30,283 bases of DNA, from assembly GCA_937896885.1 (NCBI GenBank), contig CALBNX010000065.1, positions 1-30,283 of the forward strand. The letters run 5' to 3'. Shown piece after piece: positions 15,633-23,307 of the stretch. This stretch comes from an uncultured Clostridia bacterium. Its GTDB lineage: Bacteria; Bacillota; Clostridia; Oscillospirales; Acutalibacteraceae. Below the pieces are notes generated by a model. That model made no database searches. It saw only the letters and a list, made by a program, of their open reading frames with translations, and was not told the origin of the DNA. Each line of letters opens with the position of its first letter. Within the stretch, counting starts at the first letter, position 1. The position numbers and the translations under genes are program-made.

Positions 15633-15660
15633 AAGAGGTTGCTTAATGCAACCTCTTTTT
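15631..15660. terminator. Bidirectional intrinsic terminator between convergent genes
   Basis: Stem AAAAGAGGTTGC / GCAACCTCTTTT with a five-base loop, A-rich on the left and T-rich on the right. It overlaps the stop of the TRIC-type gene and directly abuts the stop of the regulator at 15660, so it can serve both directions. Confidence 0.88.
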
Positions 15661-16739
15661 TATACATATTCTAATATTTTAATTATTTCTTGAAATTCGG
15701 GTTTGGATTTGAATTCGGTGGATAATGGGTAATGCTTTGTCATAAGTTCTTTCATACGAGTGCACATATTCATTTCCCGATAATCTCTTTCTTGCTCATA
15801 AAATTTTGCTACCGTTTCTGTATTATTAAAAACAGAATCACACTTAACAGCATATTCAGCTGCAATTTTAAGATAACGCAGTGCTTCTTTTGCTTTTCCT
15901 AACTCAAAATGCCAATGTCCTAAATGCCCGTAGTTATATACAAGATGCATCCAATTCTTTCCGTAATTATCATTTTGATAAAAGGTATGGAAAAGTGCAT
16001 TTATATTGCTGACTGCTTCAATTTTATATTCAGTTGTAAAATTACTATCATAATAACAATAATGAGCAAAACAATTATCAAGCAAATAAAGTAGCTCTGT
16101 AATCGCAGTTTCACATACAGTTCTTTGCATTTCAATATCATCATTCATTGTTACTTCAAGATATTCCTTTGAATTAAGTAAAGATGGCATTTCTGCAAGA
16201 ATTTCATTAGCACGTTGCTTATAGTCATAATTATTTGTACAACCTGCTAACCTATTCAAATGCTGACAGATAATACGTTTTGACCACATTCTTATACTAT
16301 CATCGGTACAATGCTTTTGAATATTATCATAAATAGAAAGCAATTTCTGTGTTGCTTTTTCATCTTTATAATCACATTCACACCTTAAAAGTTCCATATA
16401 CCTTACAAGAATACGATAATCTCCCGGAAACTCTTTAACTGCAACTTTAAATTTTGTAAATGTTTCAGCAGTTTCTTTAAGTCGCCACCTTTCATACAAA
16501 TCAAGGAATTCATTGATTTTTTCTTCTTTTTTTGCCTTATCAACACCAAGCAAATCGTCAATAGTCACATTAAAGAAGGAGGCAATAACGGGAAGTGTTG
16601 TTATATCTGGGTAGGTTTCTCCCCTTTCCCATTTGCTGATTGTTTGGAAAGAAACGCCTAAAAAATCTGCTAGAGTTTCTTGAGTTAATCCTTTTTCTTT
16701 GCGGAGTTTCTTTATGTTTTCGCCAAAATATATTATCAT
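15660..16739 (-). CDS. XRE-family transcriptional regulator with a long helical C-terminal domain
   Basis: A 359-aa protein. Residues about 5-65 form an XRE/Cro-type helix-turn-helix (IKKLRKEKGLTQETLADFLG, then SFQTISKWERGETYPD). The rest is helical, with TPR-like features (YERWRLKETAETFTKF, RYLKIAAEYAVKC) that may bind a peptide or partner. This architecture is common in Clostridia and usually has unknown ligands. The ATG has GAGGTGA four bases upstream. The upstream DNA holds a perfect 14-bp palindrome (16760-16773) overlapping the -35, suggesting autoregulation. No adjacent co-directional target gene is obvious. Confidence 0.9.
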   Translation of the reverse strand: MIIYFGENIKKLRKEKGLTQETLADFLGVSFQTISKWERGETYPDITTLPVIASFFNVTIDDLLGVDKAKKEEKINEFLDLYERWRLKETAETFTKFKVAVKEFPGDYRILVRYMELLRCECDYKDEKATQKLLSIYDNIQKHCTDDSIRMWSKRIICQHLNRLAGCTNNYDYKQRANEILAEMPSLLNSKEYLEVTMNDDIEMQRTVCETAITELLYLLDNCFAHYCYYDSNFTTEYKIEAVSNINALFHTFYQNDNYGKNWMHLVYNYGHLGHWHFELGKAKEALRYLKIAAEYAVKCDSVFNNTETVAKFYEQERDYREMNMCTRMKELMTKHYPLSTEFKSKPEFQEIIKILEYV

Positions 16740-16759
16740 AAAATCACCTCAAAATATTT

Positions 16760-16777
16760 CTTGTAGCTACAAGTCAA
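16760..16777 (-). promoter_or_regulatory. Operator palindrome overlapping a -35 element
   Basis: CTTGTAGCTACAAG (16760-16773) is a perfect 14-bp palindrome. On the minus strand TTGACT (16777-16772) overlaps its edge. The -10 is less clear (TATTTT at a short 15-base spacing). The placement is typical of an XRE autorepressor site. Confidence 0.6.
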
Positions 16778-16868
16778 TAGTAACTATTTTTTTTTAGTTT
16801 TACAATAACATTATAGGTGAATAAAATTCTCGTGTAAAGGGAATTTTTCTATCATGCTAAACATACAA

Positions 16869-16898
16869 AAAACGCTTAGCCAATCTGCTAAGCGTTTT
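16869..16898 (-). terminator. Intrinsic terminator of the PH-domain membrane protein gene
   Basis: Minus-strand AAAACGCTTAGC / GCTAAGCGTTTT with a six-base loop, followed by a T run. The stem is symmetric, so it could also act in reverse. Confidence 0.88.
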
Positions 16899-16902
16899 AA
16901 TT

Positions 16903-17541
16903 CTATTCTTCAGTTTCTTCAACTTTAACTTTCGCTTTATTCTTTTTGACTGGTTTAACTACCACATCAACTGGTTTATTGGCTTCTTCTTTTTCTTCGC
17001 GAACTTTATCAGCGATTGCTTTCTTTCTGAAATGTTCTTCATTTCTCTGTTTATGCTCTTCTTCAAGTTTTGCTGCAATATCACGGGCACGTTTGAAATG
17101 TCCACCCATTTTGATAAGGAATAAATCAGCATCAGCAGGTGAAATTTCAACATATCTTTTTTCTTTATTGCTATTGTCGATTGAATAATGATAATAACCA
17201 ATTACAAGCTTTTCGTTTGAAAGTGAAGCATGTTTTGTATTCTTATTTTTCTCAACTGGTTTATTATCAATTTCAAAAATATTACCATAACCAATTCTTA
17301 TTCTGATAAAAGGCCATTGGTGAATAAATATTGCTTTATCTTCAAGGGTATAATATGTATTGAAAACTAATGGTAACAAAAATACAACATCAACGATTAT
17401 AAGAAAAATACCTAAACCGTTGGTAAGACCTTTGTAATAAAGAAAATATGATGATACAAAAACACCAATAATCAAAAGATGATAAATTGCCAAAGCTATA
17501 TAAAGCGCAGGGCTTATTTTACTTTTGAATTTAGTCTTCAC
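16903..17541 (-). CDS. Membrane protein with bacterial PH-like (YyaB/DUF1200-type) domain
   Basis: A 212-aa protein started at GTG 17541, preceded by GGGAG at eight bases; the frame is open further upstream but runs antisense through the TSUP gene. Two hydrophobic helices lie at about residues 9-33 and 41-62. A beta-rich domain starting TYYTLEDKAIFIHQWPFIRI and ending YVEISPADADLFLIKM matches the bPH/DUF1200 pattern (a YxLxDxxL start and an SPxDxxxF end). The C-terminus (about 155-212) is a charged Lys/Glu-rich helix, possibly a coiled coil. Function unknown. It is divergent from the half-TSUP pair, with ribosome sites back to back. Confidence 0.7.
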   Translation of the reverse strand: MKTKFKSKISPALYIALAIYHLLIIGVFVSSYFLYYKGLTNGLGIFLIIVDVVFLLPLVFNTYYTLEDKAIFIHQWPFIRIRIGYGNIFEIDNKPVEKNKNTKHASLSNEKLVIGYYHYSIDNSNKEKRYVEISPADADLFLIKMGGHFKRARDIAAKLEEEHKQRNEEHFRKKAIADKVREEKEEANKPVDVVVKPVKKNKAKVKVEETEE

Positions 17542-17566
17542 ACAAATCACTCCCGGAGGTTTTGTT

Positions 17567-17917
17567 TTGAATAATGTTAAAAAGTTTTTTGTTGGAACTT
17601 TAATTGGCGCAATAAATATAATTCTCGGTGCTGGTGGTGGAATGCTGACTGTTCCGTTATATTGCAAAATGGGTATGGAACAAAGCAAAGCCCAAATCAA
17701 CGCAGTTGCAACAATTCTGCCAATTACAATTATCAGTTCAATTATATATCTTCTTAACGGTAATGTCAACTTTTCAGATGCTTATGTTTTCTTATTACCC
17801 GGACTTTTGGGTAGCGTTATCGGTACTTTTTTAATCAAACGAATTAGTAATAATGCTCTGTCTTTCGTTTTTGCAATATTTATGATTTGGTCGGGAGTGA
17901 GACTTTTTATAAAATGA
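17567..17917 (+). CDS. Half-size TSUP (TauE/SafE) membrane protein, first of pair
   Basis: A 116-aa protein, about half the usual 240-270 aa of TSUP transporters. The start is TTG 17567, six bases after GGAGGT (17555-17560). It has four predicted hydrophobic segments. The N-terminal TSUP signature IILGAGGGMLTVPLY is visible, followed by INAVATILPITIISSIIYL and PGLLGSVIGTFLIKR. The family moves sulfite, sulfoacetate, taurine-derived or other small organic anions; substrate unknown here. The stop overlaps the start of the second half (ATGA), forcing close co-translation. The two halves likely assemble as a heterodimer matching the two repeats of a full transporter (inference). Confidence 0.88.
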   Translation: MNNVKKFFVGTLIGAINIILGAGGGMLTVPLYCKMGMEQSKAQINAVATILPITIISSIIYLLNGNVNFSDAYVFLLPGLLGSVIGTFLIKRISNNALSFVFAIFMIWSGVRLFIK

Positions 17918-18273
17918 GTATGACATTATCAATTCTCGCAGGATTTTTAGCAGGAATTATCGGTTCGATGGGATTCGGTGGTGGTGGAATACTGATAATA
18001 TTTTTAGTTGTGTTTGCAAATATTCCACAAATCACGGCACAAGGAATAAATCTAATTTTCTTTATCCCCTGCGCTATTCTGTCGGTTATTATTTATGCAG
18101 TAAAAAAACAAATAGATTTTAAAGAGATTATTCCTGTTATACTAGGTGGAATTTTAGGTGCTATTCCTGCAAGTTTTCTTTTAAATCTTATTGACACCCG
18201 TTATCTTTCAAAAATATTTGCTGTGTTTTTGATTTCTATGGGTATTATCTCAATAATGAAAATCAAGAAATAA
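17914..18273 (+). CDS. Half-size TSUP (TauE/SafE) membrane protein, second of pair
   Basis: A 119-aa protein beginning at ATG 17914, overlapping the previous stop by four bases. The same layout appears as in its neighbour: GSMGFGGGGILIIFL, QGINLIFFIPCAILSVIIY, GGILGAIPASFLL and a C-terminal hydrophobic segment. Paralogous alignment to the first half is visible by eye around the GxGGG motif and the PGLLGSVIG / GGILGAIPA segment. No Shine-Dalgarno site is well placed, so translation probably relies on coupling. Confidence 0.88.
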   Translation: MSMTLSILAGFLAGIIGSMGFGGGGILIIFLVVFANIPQITAQGINLIFFIPCAILSVIIYAVKKQIDFKEIIPVILGGILGAIPASFLLNLIDTRYLSKIFAVFLISMGIISIMKIKK

Positions 18274-18275
18274 TA

Positions 18276-18304
18276 TTGTAAGAAAACTTTTTATATGTTA
18301 AAAT
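18276..18304 (+). promoter_or_regulatory. Promoter of the anchored glycoside hydrolase gene
   Basis: TTGTAA (18276-18281), 17-base spacer, TAAAAT (18299-18304), giving a short leader with AGGTGGG before the ATG at 18333. Confidence 0.65.
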
Positions 18305-18332
18305 TATCCTATCAAAATTAGGTGGGATTCTT

Positions 18333-20810
18333 ATGAAAAAAGGCAAAAAAATATTATTAGGAATATTAGGCACACTTCTTTCACTTGTTATAATTCTTGG
18401 TGTAGCTTTTATGGTTATAAAAGTGCCGACACTCACTATTGATTTTTCTAAACAATCAGAATTAACAGGTCGTGCATCAGGATTTCTCTATGGTCTTGCT
18501 GAAAATGAAGTGCCAACAAGTGAAATTACAGAAAGCATTGCAATAAATACTCTTGCGACCAAACCTGCGGGCGGTCTTCAACACCCTATCGGCGATGTTA
18601 ATCAGGTGTATAAAACCTTTACCAATGCAGGTGGCGAATATCTTTTCATTTATACGCAAGATATGTATGACACTTGGTATTATCAGTTTGACAGTCTTGA
18701 GCTTTATAACGAGAGAGTTAAGAAAACTGTTACTGAAATGGAAAACTCTGAATATAAAGACAAGTTAGTTTATTGTATTTATAACGAAATGGACAACGGT
18801 CAATGGTTTGGCGACCATTGGGTTGAAGAAAATCGTTACAAATTCTATGAAGCTTGGAAATCTACATATCAAGTAGTTAAAGATATTAATCCCGATGCAA
18901 AAATTGCAGGTCCGGGACATTGTGGTTACAATTATGATTGGAACAAAGAATTTTTGACATATTGCAAAGAAAACAACTGTATGCCTGATATGTTTGTATG
19001 GCACGAACTTGCTGGCGAGCCAAATTATTCAATCTATTGGATGGAATATCGTTTCAATGAGTTTAATGAAATGTGTGACGAATTAGGTGTTGAGAGATTA
19101 CCAATATGTATTTCTGAATATGGTCTTATGCAAACTAACGGTATCCCCGGTGAATCTGTAAAGTGGATTTCAAGACTTGAAGCGAGCGATGTTTATGGTT
19201 GCGTTGCTTATTGGCGACTTGCAAACAACCTTGCAGAAACTGTTGCTGATGATGTAACCCCTAACTCAAACTATTGGGTTTATAAATTCTATGCTGATAT
19301 GAAGGGTAAAGAATTGGATGTAACTGAATGGGATATGTTCCACAGTAATATCGGCAACTGGCTTAAAGGTAAATACCCCCTTTTCAACAAGGGATTTATC
19401 GGTATGGCAAGTTTTGACGAAGAAGAAAACAAGTTCTATGTCTTAACTGGTGGTAGTGCTGAAAATAGCAATATAAAAATCGAAAATATCGATGAAAAAT
19501 ATTTCAAAAATGGTGATAAAGTAACTGTTAAAGTAACTTATGTTGATTTCAAAGGACTTGGTGGTGCAGTTTATTCACCTGAAGAATGCTTTACAGAAGT
19601 TGTTAAGGTTTCGGGGAATGCGATTAAGTTTACTCTCCCTTGCGAGCGTGAAAGTCAGTCATATTTTATTGAAATTACGCCTTATAACGACGAAGAAGAA
19701 AGCAAAAATAAGAACAGAACACTCCGTTTTGAAGCGGAAGATGCTAAATTCGACGGAAATGCGTTTGTACCTGAATGGATTTCTTATGCAAGTTCAAAGG
19801 GTTTAGTTGTTAAAGGACTTGATAAAGACAGTACAATTAAATTTACGGTTGATGTAGATAAAGCTGGACTCTATGCGCTTGATTTTGTCTATGCAAATGG
19901 TGCAGTTGATGCAGGAAGAATTTCTGCTGATGTACAAATTTCAATAAATGGCAACGAGCGTAATGTTAAATTCCCATCAACAATTAAAGACGAGTATATG
20001 GAATGTGTCACAATTACTGCTGACCTTAAAAAAGGTAAAAATACAATTTATGTAAATATTCTTAATGATGCTATTCTTACACTAGATTTTGTTGATGTTT
20101 CTCCATTTGATGATACAAATCCAGATGTATATTTTTCACCTTTAAAATCAAGAAATGCCGACAAGAATGAGAACGCTTGGTCAGTTGTTGTTCCTTATGA
20201 CACCACATATCAAATCAAATTATCAAAACCTACTACAATAACTGTAAACGGCATTGATAAAATATCATCAAGTAATACTGATAGTGTATTTTTGCATCGT
20301 GGTTATAATAAAGTGGTTTTAGATGACAATGTTGATATTGAATATATTGGTCTTTATTCAAAGGTATTTACACTTTCAACAATCACCCCTGCTGATATGC
20401 AAGTTTTCAATGGCGCAACTATTGAAGATGATAAGAATACGTTGAGTGGTAAGAGGATTGGTTGGATTGCATCTGATACTGGTAGTTATGCAACATTCAA
20501 TGTAAATGTGGAAAATGCAGGTTATTATAATTTCACTATTGAATACGCTAACAACGAAGAAGGCGGATATCACAACTATAATGTTGACCTTGTTGAGAGA
20601 TATATTACCTTTACTGTAAATGGTGAAAATCGTGGTAATCATTTCTTCCGTAGCACATATAGTTGGGAGCATTACAAGACAAAAACTGTTGTACTTTATT
20701 TAGAAGCTGGTGACAATGAAATCAAACTTTCAAACGATGGCTCATACAGTTTTAACAACAGAGTAACCTATGCACCAAATATAGGTAGCATTCAGGTAAA
20801 TCTGTTCTAA
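18333..20810 (+). CDS. Membrane-anchored GH-A clan glycoside hydrolase with two C-terminal CBM-like regions
   Basis: An 825-aa cell-surface enzyme. Residues about 7-29 form one N-terminal transmembrane anchor with a Lys-rich start (MKKGKKILLG). Residues about 40-340 look like a GH-A TIM barrel: acid/base Glu152 in CIYNEMDNG, and nucleophile Glu262 in ICISEYGL. GH39-like and related families share this NE...E pattern; I cannot fix the family. A beta sandwich (about 345-455) follows. Two CBM6/35-like modules come next: LRFEAEDAKFDGNAF (from about 464) with AGLYALDFVYANG, and a second one (about 685-825) with AGYYNFTIEYANN. The substrate is probably a plant or host polysaccharide, unproven. It is a single-gene unit with its own promoter and terminator. 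Confidence 0.85.
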   Translation: MKKGKKILLGILGTLLSLVIILGVAFMVIKVPTLTIDFSKQSELTGRASGFLYGLAENEVPTSEITESIAINTLATKPAGGLQHPIGDVNQVYKTFTNAGGEYLFIYTQDMYDTWYYQFDSLELYNERVKKTVTEMENSEYKDKLVYCIYNEMDNGQWFGDHWVEENRYKFYEAWKSTYQVVKDINPDAKIAGPGHCGYNYDWNKEFLTYCKENNCMPDMFVWHELAGEPNYSIYWMEYRFNEFNEMCDELGVERLPICISEYGLMQTNGIPGESVKWISRLEASDVYGCVAYWRLANNLAETVADDVTPNSNYWVYKFYADMKGKELDVTEWDMFHSNIGNWLKGKYPLFNKGFIGMASFDEEENKFYVLTGGSAENSNIKIENIDEKYFKNGDKVTVKVTYVDFKGLGGAVYSPEECFTEVVKVSGNAIKFTLPCERESQSYFIEITPYNDEEESKNKNRTLRFEAEDAKFDGNAFVPEWISYASSKGLVVKGLDKDSTIKFTVDVDKAGLYALDFVYANGAVDAGRISADVQISINGNERNVKFPSTIKDEYMECVTITADLKKGKNTIYVNILNDAILTLDFVDVSPFDDTNPDVYFSPLKSRNADKNENAWSVVVPYDTTYQIKLSKPTTITVNGIDKISSSNTDSVFLHRGYNKVVLDDNVDIEYIGLYSKVFTLSTITPADMQVFNGATIEDDKNTLSGKRIGWIASDTGSYATFNVNVENAGYYNFTIEYANNEEGGYHNYNVDLVERYITFTVNGENRGNHFFRSTYSWEHYKTKTVVLYLEAGDNEIKLSNDGSYSFNNRVTYAPNIGSIQVNLF

Positions 20811-20841
20811 AAGCATTTATATATTGTGTTAAATATTTGAC

Positions 20842-20871
20842 AAAAAAAGGCACTTTTTAGTGTCTTTTTTT
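20842..20871 (+). terminator. Intrinsic terminator of the glycoside hydrolase gene
   Basis: A-rich arm plus GGCACT, a T4 loop, AGTGTC and a T7 run. One G-U pair lies in the stem. Confidence 0.82.
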
Positions 20872-20909
20872 GCTATTACGCCAAATTTATTTTTATTATT
20901 TCTTTTCTA

Positions 20910-20938
20910 TTGATAATACTATATTTATAATGTATAAT
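20910..20938 (+). promoter_or_regulatory. Promoter of the oadA operon
   Basis: TTGATA (20910-20915), 17-base spacer, TATAAT (20933-20938). An 8-bp inverted repeat ATACAAAT / ATTTGTAT (20946-20953 and 20967-20974) begins at about the predicted start of transcription and could be an operator or a 5' hairpin. Confidence 0.78.
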
Positions 20939-21013
20939 TATCACGATACAAATTAAATTGGGAAATATTTGTATTTTAAGAATTTAAACATGTGTTTGGA
21001 GGCAAAAAAAACT

Positions 21014-22396
21014 ATGAAAGTACAGTTTACTGAAACCGTATTGAGAGATGCCAACCAGTCACTTATTGCGACAAGAATGCCGTTCGAAGATTTCGAACCG
21101 GCTCTTGAAAATCTCAATAAGGCAGGCTTTTATTCTCTCGAATGCTGGGGCGGTGCTACATTCGACTCATGTCTTCGCTATCTTAACGAAGACCCATGGG
21201 TAAGACTTCGTAACATCAAAGCAAAGTGTCCTGACACTAAGCTTCAGATGCTTCTTCGTGGTCAGAACCTTTTAGGTTATAAGCACTATCCAGATGATGT
21301 TGTTAGAATGTTTGTTAAAAAGAGTATTGAAAATGGTATTGATGTTATCAGAATTTTCGACGCGCTCAACGATGTTCGCAACATTCAAGTAGCAGTTGAT
21401 GAAACAATTAAAAACGGTGCAATCGCATCAGGTGCTATTTCTTATACAACAAGCCCTGTTCACACACTTGAGAACTATGTGGCTCTTTGTAAAGAAATGA
21501 AAGAAATGGGTTGTTCTACAATCTGTATCAAAGATATGGCAGGCGTTATGACTCCTGTTGAAGCAAAAGACCTTGTTGGTGCAATCAAAGACGCAATGCC
21601 TGAAATGCCGGTTATTCTTCATACTCACTGTACAACAGGTATGGCTTATATGACAATTCTCAAAGCAGTTGAGGCTGGTTGTGATATTATTGACACAGCA
21701 ACATCTTGTTTCTCAGGTGGTACTGCACAACCTGCAACAGAAACACTTCACGATGCTCTCACAGGTCTTGGTTATGAAACAGGTCTTGACAGAGATACAT
21801 TGAAGGCTGTTAACGACCACTTCAAGCCACTTCGTGACCAGTATCTTGCATCAGGACTCTTAAAGCCAAAGGCACTTGTAACAGATACAGATGCTTTGAC
21901 TTACAAAGTTCCTGGCGGTATGCTTTCAAATATGATGGCAAACCTTGAAGATATGAATGCTCTTGACAGAATGGAAGAAGCTCTTCTTGAAATTCCTCAG
22001 GTTCGTAAAGATATGGGTTATCCTCCACTTGTTACTCCTCTTAGCCAGATGGTTGGTAACCAAGCTGTTACAAACGTGCTCGTTGGTGAGAGATATAAGA
22101 ACATTTCAAAAGAAATCAAGGCATATATCAAGGGTGAATATGGAAAAGCACCTGGTGAAATCGATGCCGACCTTCAGAAGAAAGTTCTTGGCGATGACGA
22201 GCCTGTAACATGCCGTTTTGCTGATACTCTTGAGCCAGCATTTGAACAGACAAAGGCTGAACTTGGCGATGTAGCGAAATGTGATGAAGATGTTCTTTCA
22301 TATATCGCATTCCCTCAGCAAGCTGAAAAGTTCTTTGAAGCAAGAGCTCAAAAAGAAAAGAATACATTCAAATACACAATCAAAAAAGTAGATTAA
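21014..22396 (+). CDS. oadA: Oxaloacetate decarboxylase alpha subunit, carboxyltransferase part (OadA)
   Basis: Moves the carboxyl group of oxaloacetate to the biotin carrier, yielding pyruvate. The 460-aa protein lacks the C-terminal biotin domain, which is encoded separately at 22892. The HMGL-like TIM barrel shows TVLRDANQS with metal ligand Asp12, carbamylated-Lys candidate Lys173 in CIKDMAG, and His203/His205 in LHTHCTTGM. A carboxylase-conserved domain follows (about 300-450). The start is ATG 21014, 11 bases after GGAGG; an ATG at 20990 lies upstream of that site and is rejected. The operon order is alpha, gamma-like, carrier, beta. An oxaloacetate-type carboxyltransferase instead of an MmdA/GcdA type points to oxaloacetate as the substrate. 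Confidence 0.95.
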   Translation: MKVQFTETVLRDANQSLIATRMPFEDFEPALENLNKAGFYSLECWGGATFDSCLRYLNEDPWVRLRNIKAKCPDTKLQMLLRGQNLLGYKHYPDDVVRMFVKKSIENGIDVIRIFDALNDVRNIQVAVDETIKNGAIASGAISYTTSPVHTLENYVALCKEMKEMGCSTICIKDMAGVMTPVEAKDLVGAIKDAMPEMPVILHTHCTTGMAYMTILKAVEAGCDIIDTATSCFSGGTAQPATETLHDALTGLGYETGLDRDTLKAVNDHFKPLRDQYLASGLLKPKALVTDTDALTYKVPGGMLSNMMANLEDMNALDRMEEALLEIPQVRKDMGYPPLVTPLSQMVGNQAVTNVLVGERYKNISKEIKAYIKGEYGKAPGEIDADLQKKVLGDDEPVTCRFADTLEPAFEQTKAELGDVAKCDEDVLSYIAFPQQAEKFFEARAQKEKNTFKYTIKKVD

Positions 22397-22409
22397 GGAG
22401 AGACGAAAT

Positions 22410-22877
22410 ATGACCATTGGCGAAGCTTTAAACGTTTCTGCAACTGGCTTTATCGTTGTTCTTATTATTCTTGCTTTACTTGCTTGTATTATCGTTGTAC
22501 TTTCTAAGGTAATTAGATTGTTTGACGGTGACAAAAAAAGCAAAAACAAAGAAGAAAAGAAAATTTCTGCACCGGTTTCTGAACCAGTTAAAGCAACTCC
22601 TGTTGCAACACCAGTTCAGGCTGCACAACTCCCCGGTGGATTAGAATTATATAAAACAAGCGAAAAGACAGCTGCAACAATTATGGCTATTGTTAGTCAT
22701 GAAAGTGGTATTCCACTCGAGAGACTTGCATTTAGTTCAATCAGACTTGTTGATGACCTTGAACTTTACAAAACAGATGATAAGACCGCTGCAACAATTA
22801 TGGCTATTGTAAGCCACCAGAGCGGTATTCCACTTGATAGACTTGTGTTCAAGTCAATTAAGCTCATTGAGAAATAA
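22410..22877 (+). CDS. OadG-family subunit with tandemly duplicated C-terminal unit
   Basis: A 155-aa protein. Residues about 11-34 form one transmembrane helix. A charged Lys/Glu linker and a Pro/Ala/Val-rich stretch follow (about 40-75). Residues 78-116 and 117-155 are two consecutive 39-residue copies of one unit, each with LELYKT, KTAATIMAIVSH, SGIPL, and a final SIRL/SIKL. This motif is the usual single C-terminal part of OadG-like gamma subunits, which hold the alpha and beta parts together and bind a zinc ion in some enzymes. The duplication is unusual. AGGAG precedes the ATG, 13 bases after oadA. Confidence 0.88.
   Translation: MTIGEALNVSATGFIVVLIILALLACIIVVLSKVIRLFDGDKKSKNKEEKKISAPVSEPVKATPVATPVQAAQLPGGLELYKTSEKTAATIMAIVSHESGIPLERLAFSSIRLVDDLELYKTDDKTAATIMAIVSHQSGIPLDRLVFKSIKLIEK
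22641..22874 (+). repeat. In-frame tandem duplication (2 x 117 bases) in the OadG-family gene
   Basis: Copies at 22641-22757 and 22758-22874 encode 39 residues each. The best preserved segment is GCAACAATTATGGCTATTGT in both copies; elsewhere many third positions differ, so the duplication is not recent. Confidence 0.9.
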
Positions 22878-22891
22878 AGGAGAAAATTAAA

Positions 22892-23293
22892 ATGAAATAT
22901 GTTGTTACATTAAACGGTATGGATTATGAAGTTGAAGTAAACGAGCTCAGCGAAGCTATAGTTACTTCTGTTGTACCAACAGCTGCTCCTGTTGCAGTTG
23001 TTGCACCAGCTCCTGTGGCTCCTGTTGCTGCTGAACCTGTAGTTGCAATAGCACCTGCTGCACCGGTTGCAGTTGGTGACGGAACAAAAGTTGTTGCTCC
23101 AATGCCTGGCACAGTTCTTTCAGTTAACGTTTCAAACGGTCAGGCTGTAAATGAAGGCGATGTTCTTTTCATTCTTGAAGCTATGAAGATGGAAAACGAA
23201 ATAGTTGCTCCTTGCGCAGGTACAGTTAAGCAAGTTATTGCTACAAAAGGCGCATCAGTTGCTACTGACGAAGTTCTTGCAGTAATCGGCTAA
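22892..23293 (+). CDS. Biotin carboxyl carrier protein of the decarboxylase
   Basis: A 133-aa carrier that shuttles CO2 on biotin between OadA and OadB. The N-terminal 25 residues form a short beta segment. Residues about 28-62 are an Ala/Pro/Val-rich flexible linker. Residues about 65-133 form the biotinyl domain, with Lys99 in EAMKMEN as the biotinylation site and VVAPMPGTV at its start. GGAG precedes the ATG. In some relatives this domain is the C-terminus of OadA; here it is a separate subunit, as in methylmalonyl-CoA and glutaconyl-CoA decarboxylases. Confidence 0.95.
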   Translation: MKYVVTLNGMDYEVEVNELSEAIVTSVVPTAAPVAVVAPAPVAPVAAEPVVAIAPAAPVAVGDGTKVVAPMPGTVLSVNVSNGQAVNEGDVLFILEAMKMENEIVAPCAGTVKQVIATKGASVATDEVLAVIG

Positions 23294-23307
23294 TCGGAGG
23301 CTAAATT

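Noticed and set aside
17542..17769. Extension of the PH-domain protein to 17769
   Set aside because: The extra region is antisense to the TSUP gene and would be a proline-rich, non-matching N-terminus; GTG 17541 has a ribosome site.
20969..21013. OadA start upstream at 20969 or 20990
   Set aside because: Both lie before the GGAGG at 20998-21002; the ATG at 21014 follows it and begins the conserved domain directly.
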